From: CAYXVB01 sp964467785
GTDB lineage: Bacteria; Bdellovibrionota; UBA1018
Direction of reading: 5' to 3'
NCBI GenBank assembly: GCA_964467785.1
Contig: CAYXVB010000007.1
Location: forward strand, 1-41,606
DNA length: 41,606 nt
A program made the position numbers and the translations under genes. Below the pieces are notes generated by a model. That model was not told where the DNA came from and searched no databases. It worked only from the letters and a program-made list of their open reading frames with translations. This document shows positions 15,881 through 23,880 of the stretch, piece after piece (within the stretch, counting starts at the first letter, position 1; each line of letters begins with the position of its first letter).

Positions 15881-16795
15881 ATGTACCATGAATTCGTGCC
15901 CGTATGGAAGGACTTGCTCACCCTCGGACTCGAGGACGACGGCTGGCCGTGGGATTGGACTTCTATGGGAACTTCCGGGGGGACATCCGGAGGCGGTCGT
16001 GGCGGCAAGTCGCAGCTGATGCGCGCGAAGATCGTGGCCAAGGAACCCGGAATCTGGGCCGCAGGCGCCGGCCTTGAGGCGGTTTCCACGCATGCTGACG
16101 CGGTCGAAGGAGGTCGTTTCGTGATCGACGCGCGGGCCCGCTTCGTCGACGGCGCGCGGATCAAGAAGGGGGATGTGGTCGCCGAATGGAAGGGGCCGGC
16201 GCGCCTGGTGCTCGCGTTTGAGCGGCCGTTTCTTAATCTGGCGCAGTATGTCTGCGGCGTCGCCACTCGCACGGCGGAGATGGTCGCGATCGTCGAAGGC
16301 GTTTGCCCCAAGAACACTCCGCGCGTGGTCTCCACGCGCAAAACACTGCCCGGATACCGTGATCTCGCGGTGAGCGGCGTGATCGCGGGCGGCGGAAAGC
16401 CCCACCGGATCTCGCTCGGCGGCGGCATTCTCATCAAGGAAAACCACATTGCCGCGGCCGGCGGGATCGCTCGCGCGATCGAGGGCGTGCGAGCGGTTTC
16501 GCCGCACTTGCTCAAGGTCGAGATCGAAGTCCGCAACGAGTCGGAGCTCGCCCAGGCGCTCAAGGCGCGCGCCGAGGTGATCATGCTCGACAACTTCAGC
16601 CCGGACGAAGTGAAGCGCGCCCTCAAGAAGGTCGATGCTGCCGGTTTTCGTCCGTGCATCGAGGTTTCGGGTGGTATCAACTCGCAGACCATTGCTTCGT
16701 ACGCGATGCCAGGGGTCGATGTGATCTCGGTAGGTTCGCTTACCCATTCGGTCAAGGCGCTCGACCTCTCGATGATCGCCGAAGGCGTGAAGTGA
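15881..16795 (+). CDS. nadC: Nicotinate-nucleotide pyrophosphorylase (carboxylating)
   Basis: A 304-residue quinolinate phosphoribosyltransferase that makes nicotinate mononucleotide from quinolinate and PRPP in NAD synthesis. Signatures are LAFERPFLNLAQYVCGVATRTAEMV, ARxT-type VVSTRKTLPGYRDL, GGGKPHRISLGGGILIKENHI, VEIEVRNESEL, IMLDNFSPDEV and the C-terminal IEVSGGINSQTI...ISVGSLTHSVKALDLSM. A Gly/Ser-rich stretch of about 15 residues near position 30 (MGTSGGTSGGGRGG) is unusual and probably a loop. It overlaps birA by 4 bases. Confidence 0.94.
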   Translation: MYHEFVPVWKDLLTLGLEDDGWPWDWTSMGTSGGTSGGGRGGKSQLMRAKIVAKEPGIWAAGAGLEAVSTHADAVEGGRFVIDARARFVDGARIKKGDVVAEWKGPARLVLAFERPFLNLAQYVCGVATRTAEMVAIVEGVCPKNTPRVVSTRKTLPGYRDLAVSGVIAGGGKPHRISLGGGILIKENHIAAAGGIARAIEGVRAVSPHLLKVEIEVRNESELAQALKARAEVIMLDNFSPDEVKRALKKVDAAGFRPCIEVSGGINSQTIASYAMPGVDVISVGSLTHSVKALDLSMIAEGVK

Positions 16796-17553
16796 GTCGC
16801 CCGGAGGCGGTCGCCAATCAGGTGATCGAACGCTGTCGCTCGACCAATGACCTCGCCCGCGAGTTGGGCGAAAAAGGCGCACCCCATGGAACTTGGATCT
16901 CGGCGCGCGCGCAGGACGCGGGTCGTGGGAGACTGGGCCGAGTCTGGGATTCGCGCGAGGGCAATCTTTTCATTTCCTGGGTGCTTCGGCCTGCGGACAA
17001 GTCTCGCTGGACTTGGATCCCGTTGACGATCGCCGTCGCCGTCGCGCGGGCGATCGGCGCGCGAGGCGTCCCGCTGAAGGTGAAGTGGCCAAACGATCTT
17101 TTGTCTGAGGCGGGCGCCAAGGTCGGCGGCATTTTGTGCGAAGCGGTGGGCGCGAGCCACGGCTCGTTCATCGTCGCGGGCCTGGGTCTCAACTGCGCGC
17201 ATGCGCCGGAGGCACTAGATCAGGCCACCTCGTGCCTGACGGACCTGGCGGCCGGGCGAGGGGATGCCTTTGGCACTGGTCCCATCACTGCTGATGACGT
17301 GCGAGCCGCGATTCACGAAGAGCTGATCCAGCTCATTGAAAGAATGGTGGTCGAGGGACCAGCCTCCGTGCGCGCGGAGTATGAGACGCTGGCGGCTTTT
17401 CCGAGGGGCACGTCCGTGAGCTGGATTTCAGCCGGCACGGAGCACTTCGGCGTGGTGGATCGCCTCGGGGACTTGGGAGAGCTCCTGGTCGACGAAGGCG
17501 CCTGCGGCCCCACGCGGCTTTATGCCGAGGACGTCAAGATACGCAGACGATGA
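16792..17553 (+). CDS. birA: Biotin--[acetyl-CoA-carboxylase] ligase
   Basis: A 253-residue enzyme that activates biotin as biotinyl-AMP and attaches it to carrier proteins. The start is GTG 16792, overlapping the nadC stop (GTGA) and preceded by GAAGG. Motifs are IERCRSTNDLARELG, the adenylate-binding GRGRLGRVW (from about residue 44), KWPNDLL (about 98), KVGGILCEA and VAGLGLNCAH. There is no N-terminal winged-helix domain, so it is a catalytic-only (class I) ligase that is unlikely to repress transcription. The C-terminal SH3-like domain is present (GTSVSWISAG...DRLGDLGELLVDEG). Confidence 0.93.
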   Translation: MSRPEAVANQVIERCRSTNDLARELGEKGAPHGTWISARAQDAGRGRLGRVWDSREGNLFISWVLRPADKSRWTWIPLTIAVAVARAIGARGVPLKVKWPNDLLSEAGAKVGGILCEAVGASHGSFIVAGLGLNCAHAPEALDQATSCLTDLAAGRGDAFGTGPITADDVRAAIHEELIQLIERMVVEGPASVRAEYETLAAFPRGTSVSWISAGTEHFGVVDRLGDLGELLVDEGACGPTRLYAEDVKIRRR

Positions 17554-17558
17554 AGGGG

Positions 17559-17587
17559 CAGAGGCCCCTCAGAACGGGGTCTGTTTT
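17559..17587 (+). terminator. Possible Rho-independent terminator after birA
   Basis: CAGA...CCCC (17559-17568) can pair with GGGGTCTG (17576-17583), with two bulged G, followed by TTTT. An alternative overlapping hairpin (AGGGGC with GCCCCT) is also possible. The T run is short, so this is a weak call. Confidence 0.4.
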
Positions 17588-17662
17588 GCACAGCTGCTGT
17601 TTGCGCTCGCCACATCATAATAGTGATTAAATTAAATTTAATTAAAATCCGATACTTCAGAT

Positions 17663-18559
17663 GTGAGGACCGGGTCTTTAAATTGGTGGTGGCGAAGCGG
17701 AGCAAACAAAAGAGCTCAAGGGATGGGGCTGGCTCTTCTATATTTGCTCTCAGTAAATGGGGCGAGCGCTGGTGATTTTCAAGAAATGCTGTCCTCCGTC
17801 AGTGTTCCGAAATGTGATTACAAATGGTTCTCCTCCAGGAGCAAGGACGAGAAGCCTGCGACAAGGAGTAAGACAGCGGCAGGAACGCCGAATTGCTTTG
17901 ATAGTCCGGCCGTGATTTCGAATTCCGCGCAGATCACGGATCCAGCGCGCGCCGCAGCGCTGGTGGTCATTGATGAATACTTTGATGAGCTGATCAGCCA
18001 GTATCCTGAGTCCACGCGAACGCTGCTTCGAGAGATCTATTACGATCAGAAACACATCTCTGTTTCCGAGACCGACCTGGGCTTCGAAAGTGACGCGACC
18101 GGAAGCGTTATGAAGTATGCGAACTGGCAGATGGACAAAACGCACGATCAGCCGGCGAGATGGACTGTGACGGTTGATGCCGACGTTCGTCGATCTCCGA
18201 TCCTTTTTCGACTGAATCTGATCCATGAAGTCGCGATCCATTTGGGGCAAGCGCATCAGCGAGCCCAAAAAGTGGGGCTAGTGGAGTTCGCAAAAGAGGG
18301 GGGAGGCGCCTTTAGAAAAGTGACCGAACTCTCCGCGGCAGTGGCTGAAAACCAGCTTTTACAGTGGCTCCCGTTTGAAGTCTTCGCTGCCGACGTAAAA
18401 GCCGCTGTTCGCGACAAAGTGAAGTCCGACTTTATTCTCGCCGATTATTACGCGCGACGAGAACGCAAATTGGATCAGGTTTTGACTCTCAGTCATCGAG
18501 GAAATGACGACGGGATCATCAAGAGCAACATGTCTCTTTTTAAGCAGCGCTGTAAATAG
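17663..18559 (+). CDS. Exported hypothetical protein
   Basis: A protein of 298 residues if the GTG at 17663 is used, or 278 if the ATG at 17723 is used. The hydrophobic stretch MGLALLYLLSVNGASA is a likely signal peptide. The upstream start gives it the basic region (WRSGANKRAQG) that a signal usually has, so I prefer 17663 with low certainty. The mature part has three Cys and a helical centre with LNLIHEVAIHLGQAHQRA, a His/Glu cluster reminiscent of, but not matching, the HExxH metalloprotease motif. The region before it is AT-rich. I do not recognise the family. Confidence 0.6.
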   Translation: MRTGSLNWWWRSGANKRAQGMGLALLYLLSVNGASAGDFQEMLSSVSVPKCDYKWFSSRSKDEKPATRSKTAAGTPNCFDSPAVISNSAQITDPARAAALVVIDEYFDELISQYPESTRTLLREIYYDQKHISVSETDLGFESDATGSVMKYANWQMDKTHDQPARWTVTVDADVRRSPILFRLNLIHEVAIHLGQAHQRAQKVGLVEFAKEGGGAFRKVTELSAAVAENQLLQWLPFEVFAADVKAAVRDKVKSDFILADYYARRERKLDQVLTLSHRGNDDGIIKSNMSLFKQRCK

Positions 18560-18565
18560 CCCAGC

Positions 18566-19909
18566 TCAGGGCTGTTCGGAAAGCATCTGCCGGATCTGTT
18601 CCTTGATGAGGCGCTCGGCGATCTCGGGCAAAAGCTTTTGGATCGATTTGGTGAGCACTTCCTCGACCTGGCGCGCGACCAACTTCTCGATCAGTTGAGG
18701 ATCGGGCGCCGGTGCAGGCGCTTGCGGTTGGATCTGAGGCTGGGCTTGGACCTGGACTGGTACGCGGATGCTCGTGTTGGTCTTTTCAACGGGGGGCTGC
18801 GGCGTCGCGGTGGGCATCGGCTGCAGATCGAGGTTGTAGGCCGGAGGGTCGATCGAAGACGCCGGATGCGGCAGTCGCTTTTCGATGCCGAATGACTCGG
18901 TTGGATCTTGGGACAGCGGGGATAGCGGAGTGATCGGAGAGGTGTGGCTCGTCTCCTGGACCGGCATGGGGTCCTTGAAGAACCGGAGCGCCGAATTGGA
19001 GAGCTCGCTGGTATCCGTCATGGAACGCGGAGGCTTGAGGCTCGGCTCCTGGACGCTCCATTCGAAGTCGTTGAGGCCGCTCATCCGGATGGTAGTTTCC
19101 GTGAGCTCGCGGATATCAGCGTCCCTGTCCTCCCCCGCATTTGCATCCGCGGGAAGTGGAGGAATGGACAATGGTAGGTCCGGAGGACTCGAGTTGGTTG
19201 GCGGCGCGCTGAACGGCGGGATCGATGCGGCGGCCGGCGGTGGCTCCGTTGCGGCTGGCATTTGCGGAACTGGCGGCGGCGTCAGCCCCGGGATTCCCGC
19301 AAAGGGGGAGTTTCCAAAGGCCGGATTTCCACCGATGATGCCGGGGATCGGAGGAGGGGTCGGTTGGTTGGAGCTGATCGGAAGCTCGTCTTCCGGGGCA
19401 TCGAGCGGAGAATCGAGTGGAGAATCCAGCGCGGGCGAGAGCAGACTGCTCAAGGGATCGCTCGTCACGGATGCCGGTTTGGCTTGTCCTGGGCGCGGTG
19501 GCAGGATCTGCGCGCCGGCGGCCCGCGGTCCGGTCGGATGCTGCGCGAAGACTTGCTGCAACACTTCGCGCAGATGGCCCGGATCAAAGGGCTTGGTCAG
19601 TCGTCCGTGAAAGACGACTTCGGAGGCTTGGGCCTCGTCCACGCGCTCGAACGCGCTCGACATCAGCACGAAGCGGGTGTTGGCGAGATCCGACTCCTGG
19701 TTGACGGCGCGCTTGACTTCAAAAGCCGTCTTGCCTGGAAGCGAAACATCGATCAGCACCAGATCCGGCTGAAAGAGCGAGATGTGCTGTACGGCGTCGT
19801 TTCCATCCGAAATGGCCTGGATTTCATAACCTTCGTTTGCCAATGCAAGACGAATCACCTTTTGGATGGTGAGGCTGTCGTCGGCCACTAGGAGTTTTTT
19901 GGATCCCAT
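18566..19909 (-). CDS. Response regulator receiver with long Pro-rich tail (RomR-like layout)
   Basis: A 447-residue protein. Residues 1-118 are a CheY-like receiver with acidic D10-D11, phospho-acceptor D54, S84 and K106 all in place. Residues 120-400 are a Pro/Ser/Ala-rich linker. Residues 405-447 form an amphipathic helix (EKLVARQVEEVLTKSIQKLL...). No DNA-binding or enzymatic output is present. The layout recalls RomR of Myxococcus and Bdellovibrio, a polarity protein, but deltaproteobacterial receiver proteins with similar tails are common, so this is only a structural resemblance. It stands alone, tail to tail with the exported protein (6 bases apart). Confidence 0.8.
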   Translation of the reverse strand: MGSKKLLVADDSLTIQKVIRLALANEGYEIQAISDGNDAVQHISLFQPDLVLIDVSLPGKTAFEVKRAVNQESDLANTRFVLMSSAFERVDEAQASEVVFHGRLTKPFDPGHLREVLQQVFAQHPTGPRAAGAQILPPRPGQAKPASVTSDPLSSLLSPALDSPLDSPLDAPEDELPISSNQPTPPPIPGIIGGNPAFGNSPFAGIPGLTPPPVPQMPAATEPPPAAASIPPFSAPPTNSSPPDLPLSIPPLPADANAGEDRDADIRELTETTIRMSGLNDFEWSVQEPSLKPPRSMTDTSELSNSALRFFKDPMPVQETSHTSPITPLSPLSQDPTESFGIEKRLPHPASSIDPPAYNLDLQPMPTATPQPPVEKTNTSIRVPVQVQAQPQIQPQAPAPAPDPQLIEKLVARQVEEVLTKSIQKLLPEIAERLIKEQIRQMLSEQP

Positions 19910-20059
19910 ACGATACTGTCAAGTGTGTCATTGATATTTGGGCCTGTAAAGCGGAGGAGTCGGGTTAGCTGCGAGCGGCCCGGAGAAATTCCACGATATT
20001 TCGTGCGCCCGGCTGCGTGAATCTTCCCCCGTGACGAAGGAATGAGGTATAGTGGTCTT

Positions 20060-20222
20060 GCAGGGGCCGAAGAAAATATAAATTGGACCCTACAGTCAAT
20101 AGAACCCGGGAGCTGTCCCTGACCGTGGTGTGCATGCCTGGCCTGCCAGGAAGCCTAAAGCGGTTAAACGGTGCCCACTTCAGATTCATGGGTTCCAATT
20201 GACTTCTTCGGTTCCTGCCTTT
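20060..20222 (+). ncRNA. ssrS: 6S RNA
   Basis: A regulatory RNA that mimics an open promoter and sequesters the housekeeping RNA polymerase. The ends pair: GCAGGGGCCGAAG (20060-20072) with CTTCGGTTCCTGC (20206-20218), with two G-U pairs. A second inner stem pairs AATTGGACCC with GGGTTCCAATT. The 3' side runs into CTTTTT (terminator). The centre has the family signature around TGGTGTGCATGCC, GCCAGGAAGCCTAAA and the bubble. A TATAGT box at 20048-20053 fits a start at 20060. At about 163 nt it is slightly short for 6S (about 185). It is not next to the ygfA/fau gene that often accompanies it. Confidence 0.85.
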
Positions 20223-20272
20223 TTGTTTCGACGGGCGGCCTTCCTGGGCCGAGGTCAGACGGCAACGCCAAG

Positions 20273-20302
20273 TTGACAATACCGGTCAGGCCCACATACA
20301 CT
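20273..20302 (+). promoter_or_regulatory. Sigma-70-type promoter
   Basis: TTGACA at 20273-20278 matches the -35 consensus. After an 18-base spacer, TACACT at 20297-20302 resembles the -10 box (4 of 6). It lies downstream of the 6S terminator and upstream of the gene starting at 20387. Confidence 0.5.
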
Positions 20303-20386
20303 TTTCCCTGTGCAAGCGGAGCCCGGAGCGCATCTTTTGTGCATCCATGTAGATGAAGCAAGCGCCTGGGTGGGGGGATTTTGACG

Positions 20387-20998
20387 ATGGGCACCTACAA
20401 AGACATCATGCCGACGCAACAAGGGTGGATCCATGAACTGGCCCGGGCCGAGGTCCATCCGGACGCCGAACGCCTGCTTCAGCTGGGCCGCAGCTATGAT
20501 CCCCAGCAATTGGTCGAGGAGAGCACCATCGAGTTCTTGACCGAGTTGCGCGAGCACCTGACCGAGCACGCCAAGGTTTTTAACGCATTCGCGGAAAACG
20601 GCACCAAGTACCAGGAAGTCAAAGTCTATTCGATCGCCCAGACGGCGGCGGATTTCATGCTCTTTCGCAATCAGGTCAAGCTCGTGTTCTCCAACACCGC
20701 CCATGGCTTGATCCAGATCTCTTTTACCCAGCACGTGCGCGGCACGATGTCAGTGGATGGGCAGGTTGCCGGTGGAGCGAACCAGGGCCAGGTGCACGAG
20801 CTAATCGCGCAGATCGGCCCTTTCCGTGACGTCGCATGGACTTATCAGGGCGAGAAGGTCAAGGCCGAGCAGGTGGCCAAGTTTTACTTCACCGAGTTCG
20901 TCCGTCTGACCCGGGACGCCCGCAAATCACGAGCGGGCAATCAAGTTCTTCTCGATCAGATCAAAGCTCTCCTCCAGGAGAAGGGGCTGGACCTTTAA
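20387..20998 (+). CDS. Conserved-looking soluble protein, unknown function
   Basis: A 203-residue protein with no signal or membrane segment. I chose ATG 20387; a GGGGGG tract lies about 10 bases upstream. A TTG at 20381 is also in frame. The N-terminal half is helical (HELARAEVHPDAERLLQL...EFLTELREHLTEHAKVFNAF). The centre looks like an alpha/beta region (YSIAQTAADFMLFRNQVKLVF). I do not recognise a named domain. Its last 72 bases overlap the 3' end of the convergent NAD-dependent epimerase-like gene, which makes antisense effects between the two possible. Confidence 0.65.
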   Translation: MGTYKDIMPTQQGWIHELARAEVHPDAERLLQLGRSYDPQQLVEESTIEFLTELREHLTEHAKVFNAFAENGTKYQEVKVYSIAQTAADFMLFRNQVKLVFSNTAHGLIQISFTQHVRGTMSVDGQVAGGANQGQVHELIAQIGPFRDVAWTYQGEKVKAEQVAKFYFTEFVRLTRDARKSRAGNQVLLDQIKALLQEKGLDL

Positions 20999-21841
20999 GC
21001 TTTCAGCCGCAAAAGTCGAATTGAGCGAGAAATCGAGGAACTCCGGCGCATTCAGCCCGATGGGTTTGTAGCTCACTTTGCGGGGGATGATGAGATCAGG
21101 GTCGAAGCCGAAGCGCTTGGCGAAGCGTCGTCCCAGATCAAAGGTGGTCAGTTTGGTCAGGCCGCCGAAGTGGACGATCTTGTTGCGGAGCCCGCTTTCG
21201 GCGAGGCGTTCAATGACTTCGACCAGGCTGTCGATCGCGACGAAGGAGTGGATTTCGTCGTCGGGCAACTCGACGCGCTGCTTGCGGTCGAGCTGCATTC
21301 GCAGCCGGTCGACGAATGAGAAATGCAGCCCATTGCCGCAGCCGAGCACGGGGCTCGAGCGCAGCAAGATATGGTTTAGGGAGCGGGTGCGGACGAGGTT
21401 TTCGCCGCCCAGCTTTGCTTTGCCCAGGGCGGTTCCCGGCAGGACCGTGTCGGTCTCCCGGTAGTTGCCCCGGTTTCCGTCGAACGTGTAGCAGCTCGAC
21501 AGGTAGATGAACCTCGGTTGGAAGATGTCCGCCATTTGCGCCGCGTTGCCCGCGCCGCTGGTGTGGATCTCCTCGAACATGTGGTGGTCTTTTTCGGCCA
21601 GGTCGACGTCGCTCGATCCTGCCGCGAAGATGACCACGTTGGGCCGGATCAGGTAGACGATCCGTTTGAGCCAGTCGCGTTTATTGAGGTTCGCGGGCAG
21701 GAACGTGACCCCCGGGAGTCGCATCATGTTCTCTTGCGCGGTGGCGAAGACCTTGTAGGTCGCTTTCAGCCGCAGCGCCAGATGGGTTCCGATGAACCCG
21801 CTTCCCCCGATGATCAGAACCGCCTTCGTCGATGCTTGCAC
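20927..21841 (-). CDS. NAD(P)-dependent epimerase/reductase-like protein (RmlD-like SDR)
   Basis: A 304-residue extended SDR. The nucleotide-binding motif is IIGGSGFIGTHLALRL (residues 10-25), then AAGSSDVDLAEK, FIYLSSCYTFDG and ETDTVLPGTALGKAKLGGE. The expected catalytic Tyr of the YxxxK pair is Leu139 (LGKAK, with Lys143 kept), so the normal proton-transfer chemistry may be lost or changed. Such proteins act on nucleotide sugars, and RmlD reduces dTDP-4-dehydrorhamnose. It is transcribed toward, and overlaps by 72 bases, the gene ending at 20998. Confidence 0.7.
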   Translation of the reverse strand: MQASTKAVLIIGGSGFIGTHLALRLKATYKVFATAQENMMRLPGVTFLPANLNKRDWLKRIVYLIRPNVVIFAAGSSDVDLAEKDHHMFEEIHTSGAGNAAQMADIFQPRFIYLSSCYTFDGNRGNYRETDTVLPGTALGKAKLGGENLVRTRSLNHILLRSSPVLGCGNGLHFSFVDRLRMQLDRKQRVELPDDEIHSFVAIDSLVEVIERLAESGLRNKIVHFGGLTKLTTFDLGRRFAKRFGFDPDLIIPRKVSYKPIGLNAPEFLDFSLNSTFAAESLKVQPLLLEESFDLIEKNLIARS

Positions 21842-22030
21842 TCGAGTTCCAGTGTAACCCCAACCCGTGGGAGTCGGCCAGTCCCGTTATTCCCACGGGT
21901 CGGGCTACGATTGGTTCAATTCGCAAGTCTCGCGTGACCATTTCCATCGGTCTCATTTTTGCGGTTCCTCATGTTCGCCATCCGTGGCGGTTGCCTGTCC
22001 TCGATCGTCATCCGAAGCGACCGCTCCTGA

Positions 22031-22864
22031 TTAGCCCAGTAGCTTGAGCGCCGCCTGGTTGGTCGAATTGGCCTGGCCGAGAACCGAGATGCCGGATTGC
22101 ATCAGGATGTTGCTCTTGGTCATCTCGGAAACTTCTTCGGCCATGTCCGTGTCGCGGATTCGCGAGTTGGCGGCGGAGAGGTTTTCGTCGCTGATGGCCA
22201 GGTTGTTGATCGTGGACTGTAACCGGTTCTGCATGGCGCCCAGATCGGCGCGGATGCTGTTGACCCGGATCAGGGCGTCGTCGATCACCGATAGGGTGAG
22301 CTGCGCGCCTTGCTTGGTCGCCACGCTTTCGCCGCCCAGCTTGAGGGCGTCGAGAGTCGCGTCCGAGCGCTCGCCGTTGTAGACCACGCGGTCGAGGATC
22401 GGGTTGTTGTGCGTGCCGACCTGGATCTCGAAGATGCCGGCCTTACCGTTCAACAGGGGAGTCCCGTTGAAGTTCGTCGAGTTGGCGATCCGGTCCACTT
22501 CTTCCTTGAGCGACTGGAATTCGCGGTCAGCGAACTGTCTTTCGGTGTCCCCGATCGTGTCCGAAGCGGCCTGGATTCCCAGTTCACGCAGACGGATCAG
22601 GATGTTCGAGATCTCGTTCAGACCGCCTTCGGACACCTGGATCAGCGAGACGCCGTCGAGCCCGTTTCGCTTGGCCTGGCGGATGCCTCGGATCTGCGCC
22701 CTCAGGTTTTCCGAGATCGCAAGCCCGGCAGCGTCGTCGCCGGCGTGGTTAATCCTGCTGCCGCTGGCCAGTCGTTCGAGCGATTTATCGAGGTTCCCTC
22801 GCGTGATCGCCATCTGACGTTGAGCGTTCAGTGCCGTGGTATTAGTAGCAATTCGAAGTCCCAT
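22031..22864 (-). CDS. fliC: Flagellin (third in transcription order)
   Basis: A 277-residue flagellin, shorter than enterobacterial FliC because the variable D2-D3 region is small. The N-terminal D0/D1 domain (MGLRIATNTTALNAQRQM..., SGSRINHAGDDAAGLAISENLRAQIRGIRQA) and the C-terminal D1/D0 part (SAANSRIRDTDMAEEVSEMTK...SGISVLGQANS) are complete. It is nearly identical over most of its length to the flagellin at 23043-23879, consistent with a recent duplication or gene conversion. The ribosome-binding site GGAGG lies inside a four-codon mini-ORF just upstream. Confidence 0.95.
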   Translation of the reverse strand: MGLRIATNTTALNAQRQMAITRGNLDKSLERLASGSRINHAGDDAAGLAISENLRAQIRGIRQAKRNGLDGVSLIQVSEGGLNEISNILIRLRELGIQAASDTIGDTERQFADREFQSLKEEVDRIANSTNFNGTPLLNGKAGIFEIQVGTHNNPILDRVVYNGERSDATLDALKLGGESVATKQGAQLTLSVIDDALIRVNSIRADLGAMQNRLQSTINNLAISDENLSAANSRIRDTDMAEEVSEMTKSNILMQSGISVLGQANSTNQAALKLLG

Positions 22865-22866
22865 AC

Positions 22867-22881
22867 TTAGCCTCCATTCAT
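22867..22881 (-). promoter_or_regulatory. Four-codon mini-ORF overlapping the flagellin ribosome-binding site
   Basis: On the minus strand, ATG AAT GGA GGC TAA encodes M-N-G-G and stops 2 bases before the flagellin ATG at 22864. The GGAGG of this mini-ORF is the flagellin Shine-Dalgarno. The mini-ORF has its own GGAGG at 22891-22895, 9 bases upstream. The flagellin at 23879 has the same arrangement. Whether it is translated is not known. Confidence 0.5.
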
Positions 22882-22903
22882 AAGTGCCATCCTCCGTGTT
22901 GCC

Positions 22904-22925
22904 ACGCGCCTTTCCCTAGGCGCGT
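22904..22925 (-). other. Leader hairpin before a flagellin gene
   Basis: ACGCGCCT (22904-22911) and AGGCGCGT (22918-22925) are perfect complements with a 6-base loop, upstream of the mini-ORF and flagellin start. No T tract follows, so it is not a terminator. It may protect the 5' end of the mRNA. Confidence 0.5.
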
Positions 22926-22998
22926 CGAGCTTCCGTGCTCGGTTTTGTACGTTCCGGTCCTGCGGCCCTTTCCTTGGGATCCGCTTCACCGGTTTGAC

Positions 22999-23030
22999 TT
23001 CCCCGGGCCGGGACCATCCCGGCCGGGGAA
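22999..23030 (-). other. Long GC-rich hairpin in the flagellin intergenic region
   Basis: TTCCCCG at 22999-23005 pairs with CGGGGAA at 23024-23030, and GCCGGGA pairs with TCCCGGC inside it, with one bulged G. There is no T run on either side, so it may stabilise or process the mRNA downstream of the flagellin ending at 23043. Confidence 0.5.
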
Positions 23031-23042
23031 AACTCAGTCATC

Positions 23043-23879
23043 TCATCCCTGCAGCAGCTTGAGCGCAGAGGAGTTCAGATTGTTCGCATGTCCGAGGACC
23101 GAGATCCCCGACTGCATCAGGATATTGTTCTTGGTCATCTCCGACACTTCTTCCGCCATGTCCGTGTCGCGGATGCGGGAGTTGGCGGCAGAGAGGTTTT
23201 CGTCGCTGATCGAAAGGTTGTTGATCGTCGACTGCAACCGGTTTTGCATCGCGCCCAGGTCCGCTCGGATGCTGTTGGTGCGCACGAGCGCATCATCGAT
23301 CACCGAGAGGCTGAGCTGGGCTCCTTGCTTGGTGGCCACGCTCTCGCCGCCAAGCTTCAGGGCGTCCACCGAGGCGTCGGCGCGGTCCCCGTTGTACACG
23401 ATCCGGTCGAGGATCGGGTTGTTGTGGGTACCCACCTGGATCTCGAAGATGCCGGCCTTGCCGTTTAGCAGCGGGATGCCGTTGAACTGCGTGACGTTGG
23501 CGATGCGGTCCATTTCCTGCTTCATCGACTGGAACTCGCGGTCGGCGAACTGACGTTCGGTGTCACCGATCGTGTCCGATGCGGCCTGGATCGCCAGTTC
23601 GCGCAGACGGATCAGCATGTTCGACAGTTCGTTCAGGCCGCCTTCTGACACCTGGATCAGCGAGACGCCGTCGAGGCCGTTCCTCTTCGCCTGCCGGATC
23701 CCCCGGATCTGCGCTCTCAGGTTTTCCGAGATCGCAAGCCCGGCGGCGTCGTCGCCGGCATGGTTGATTCGGCTGCCGCTTGCAAGACGTTCGAGCGACT
23801 TATCCAGTCCCTGACGGGTCATCGCCATCTGACGTTGAGCGTTGACCGCAGTAACGTTCGTCGCGATTCTTAAACCCAT
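23043..23879 (-). CDS. fliC: Flagellin (second in transcription order)
   Basis: A 278-residue flagellin with complete N-terminal (MGLRIATNVTAVNAQRQM, ASGSRINHAGDDAAGLAIS) and C-terminal (AANSRIRDTDMAEEVSEMTKNNILMQSGISVLGHANNLNSSALKLL) domains, and a very short variable region. It differs from the next flagellin by scattered substitutions only. The nearest recognisable sigma-28 promoter is upstream of the first flagellin, so this copy may depend on read-through or on an unrecognised promoter. Its leader carries the mini-ORF and a hairpin pair (23918-23954). Confidence 0.95.
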   Translation of the reverse strand: MGLRIATNVTAVNAQRQMAMTRQGLDKSLERLASGSRINHAGDDAAGLAISENLRAQIRGIRQAKRNGLDGVSLIQVSEGGLNELSNMLIRLRELAIQAASDTIGDTERQFADREFQSMKQEMDRIANVTQFNGIPLLNGKAGIFEIQVGTHNNPILDRIVYNGDRADASVDALKLGGESVATKQGAQLSLSVIDDALVRTNSIRADLGAMQNRLQSTINNLSISDENLSAANSRIRDTDMAEEVSEMTKNNILMQSGISVLGHANNLNSSALKLLQG

Positions 23880-23880
23880 A

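Noticed and set aside
16654..16791. Longer birA start within nadC
   Set aside because: Those residues are nadC read in another frame; GTG 16792 has GAAGG and the 4-base overlap.
20164..20394. 76-codon minus-strand ORF near the 6S RNA
   Set aside because: It covers the 6S 3' end, its terminator and a promoter; no coding features.
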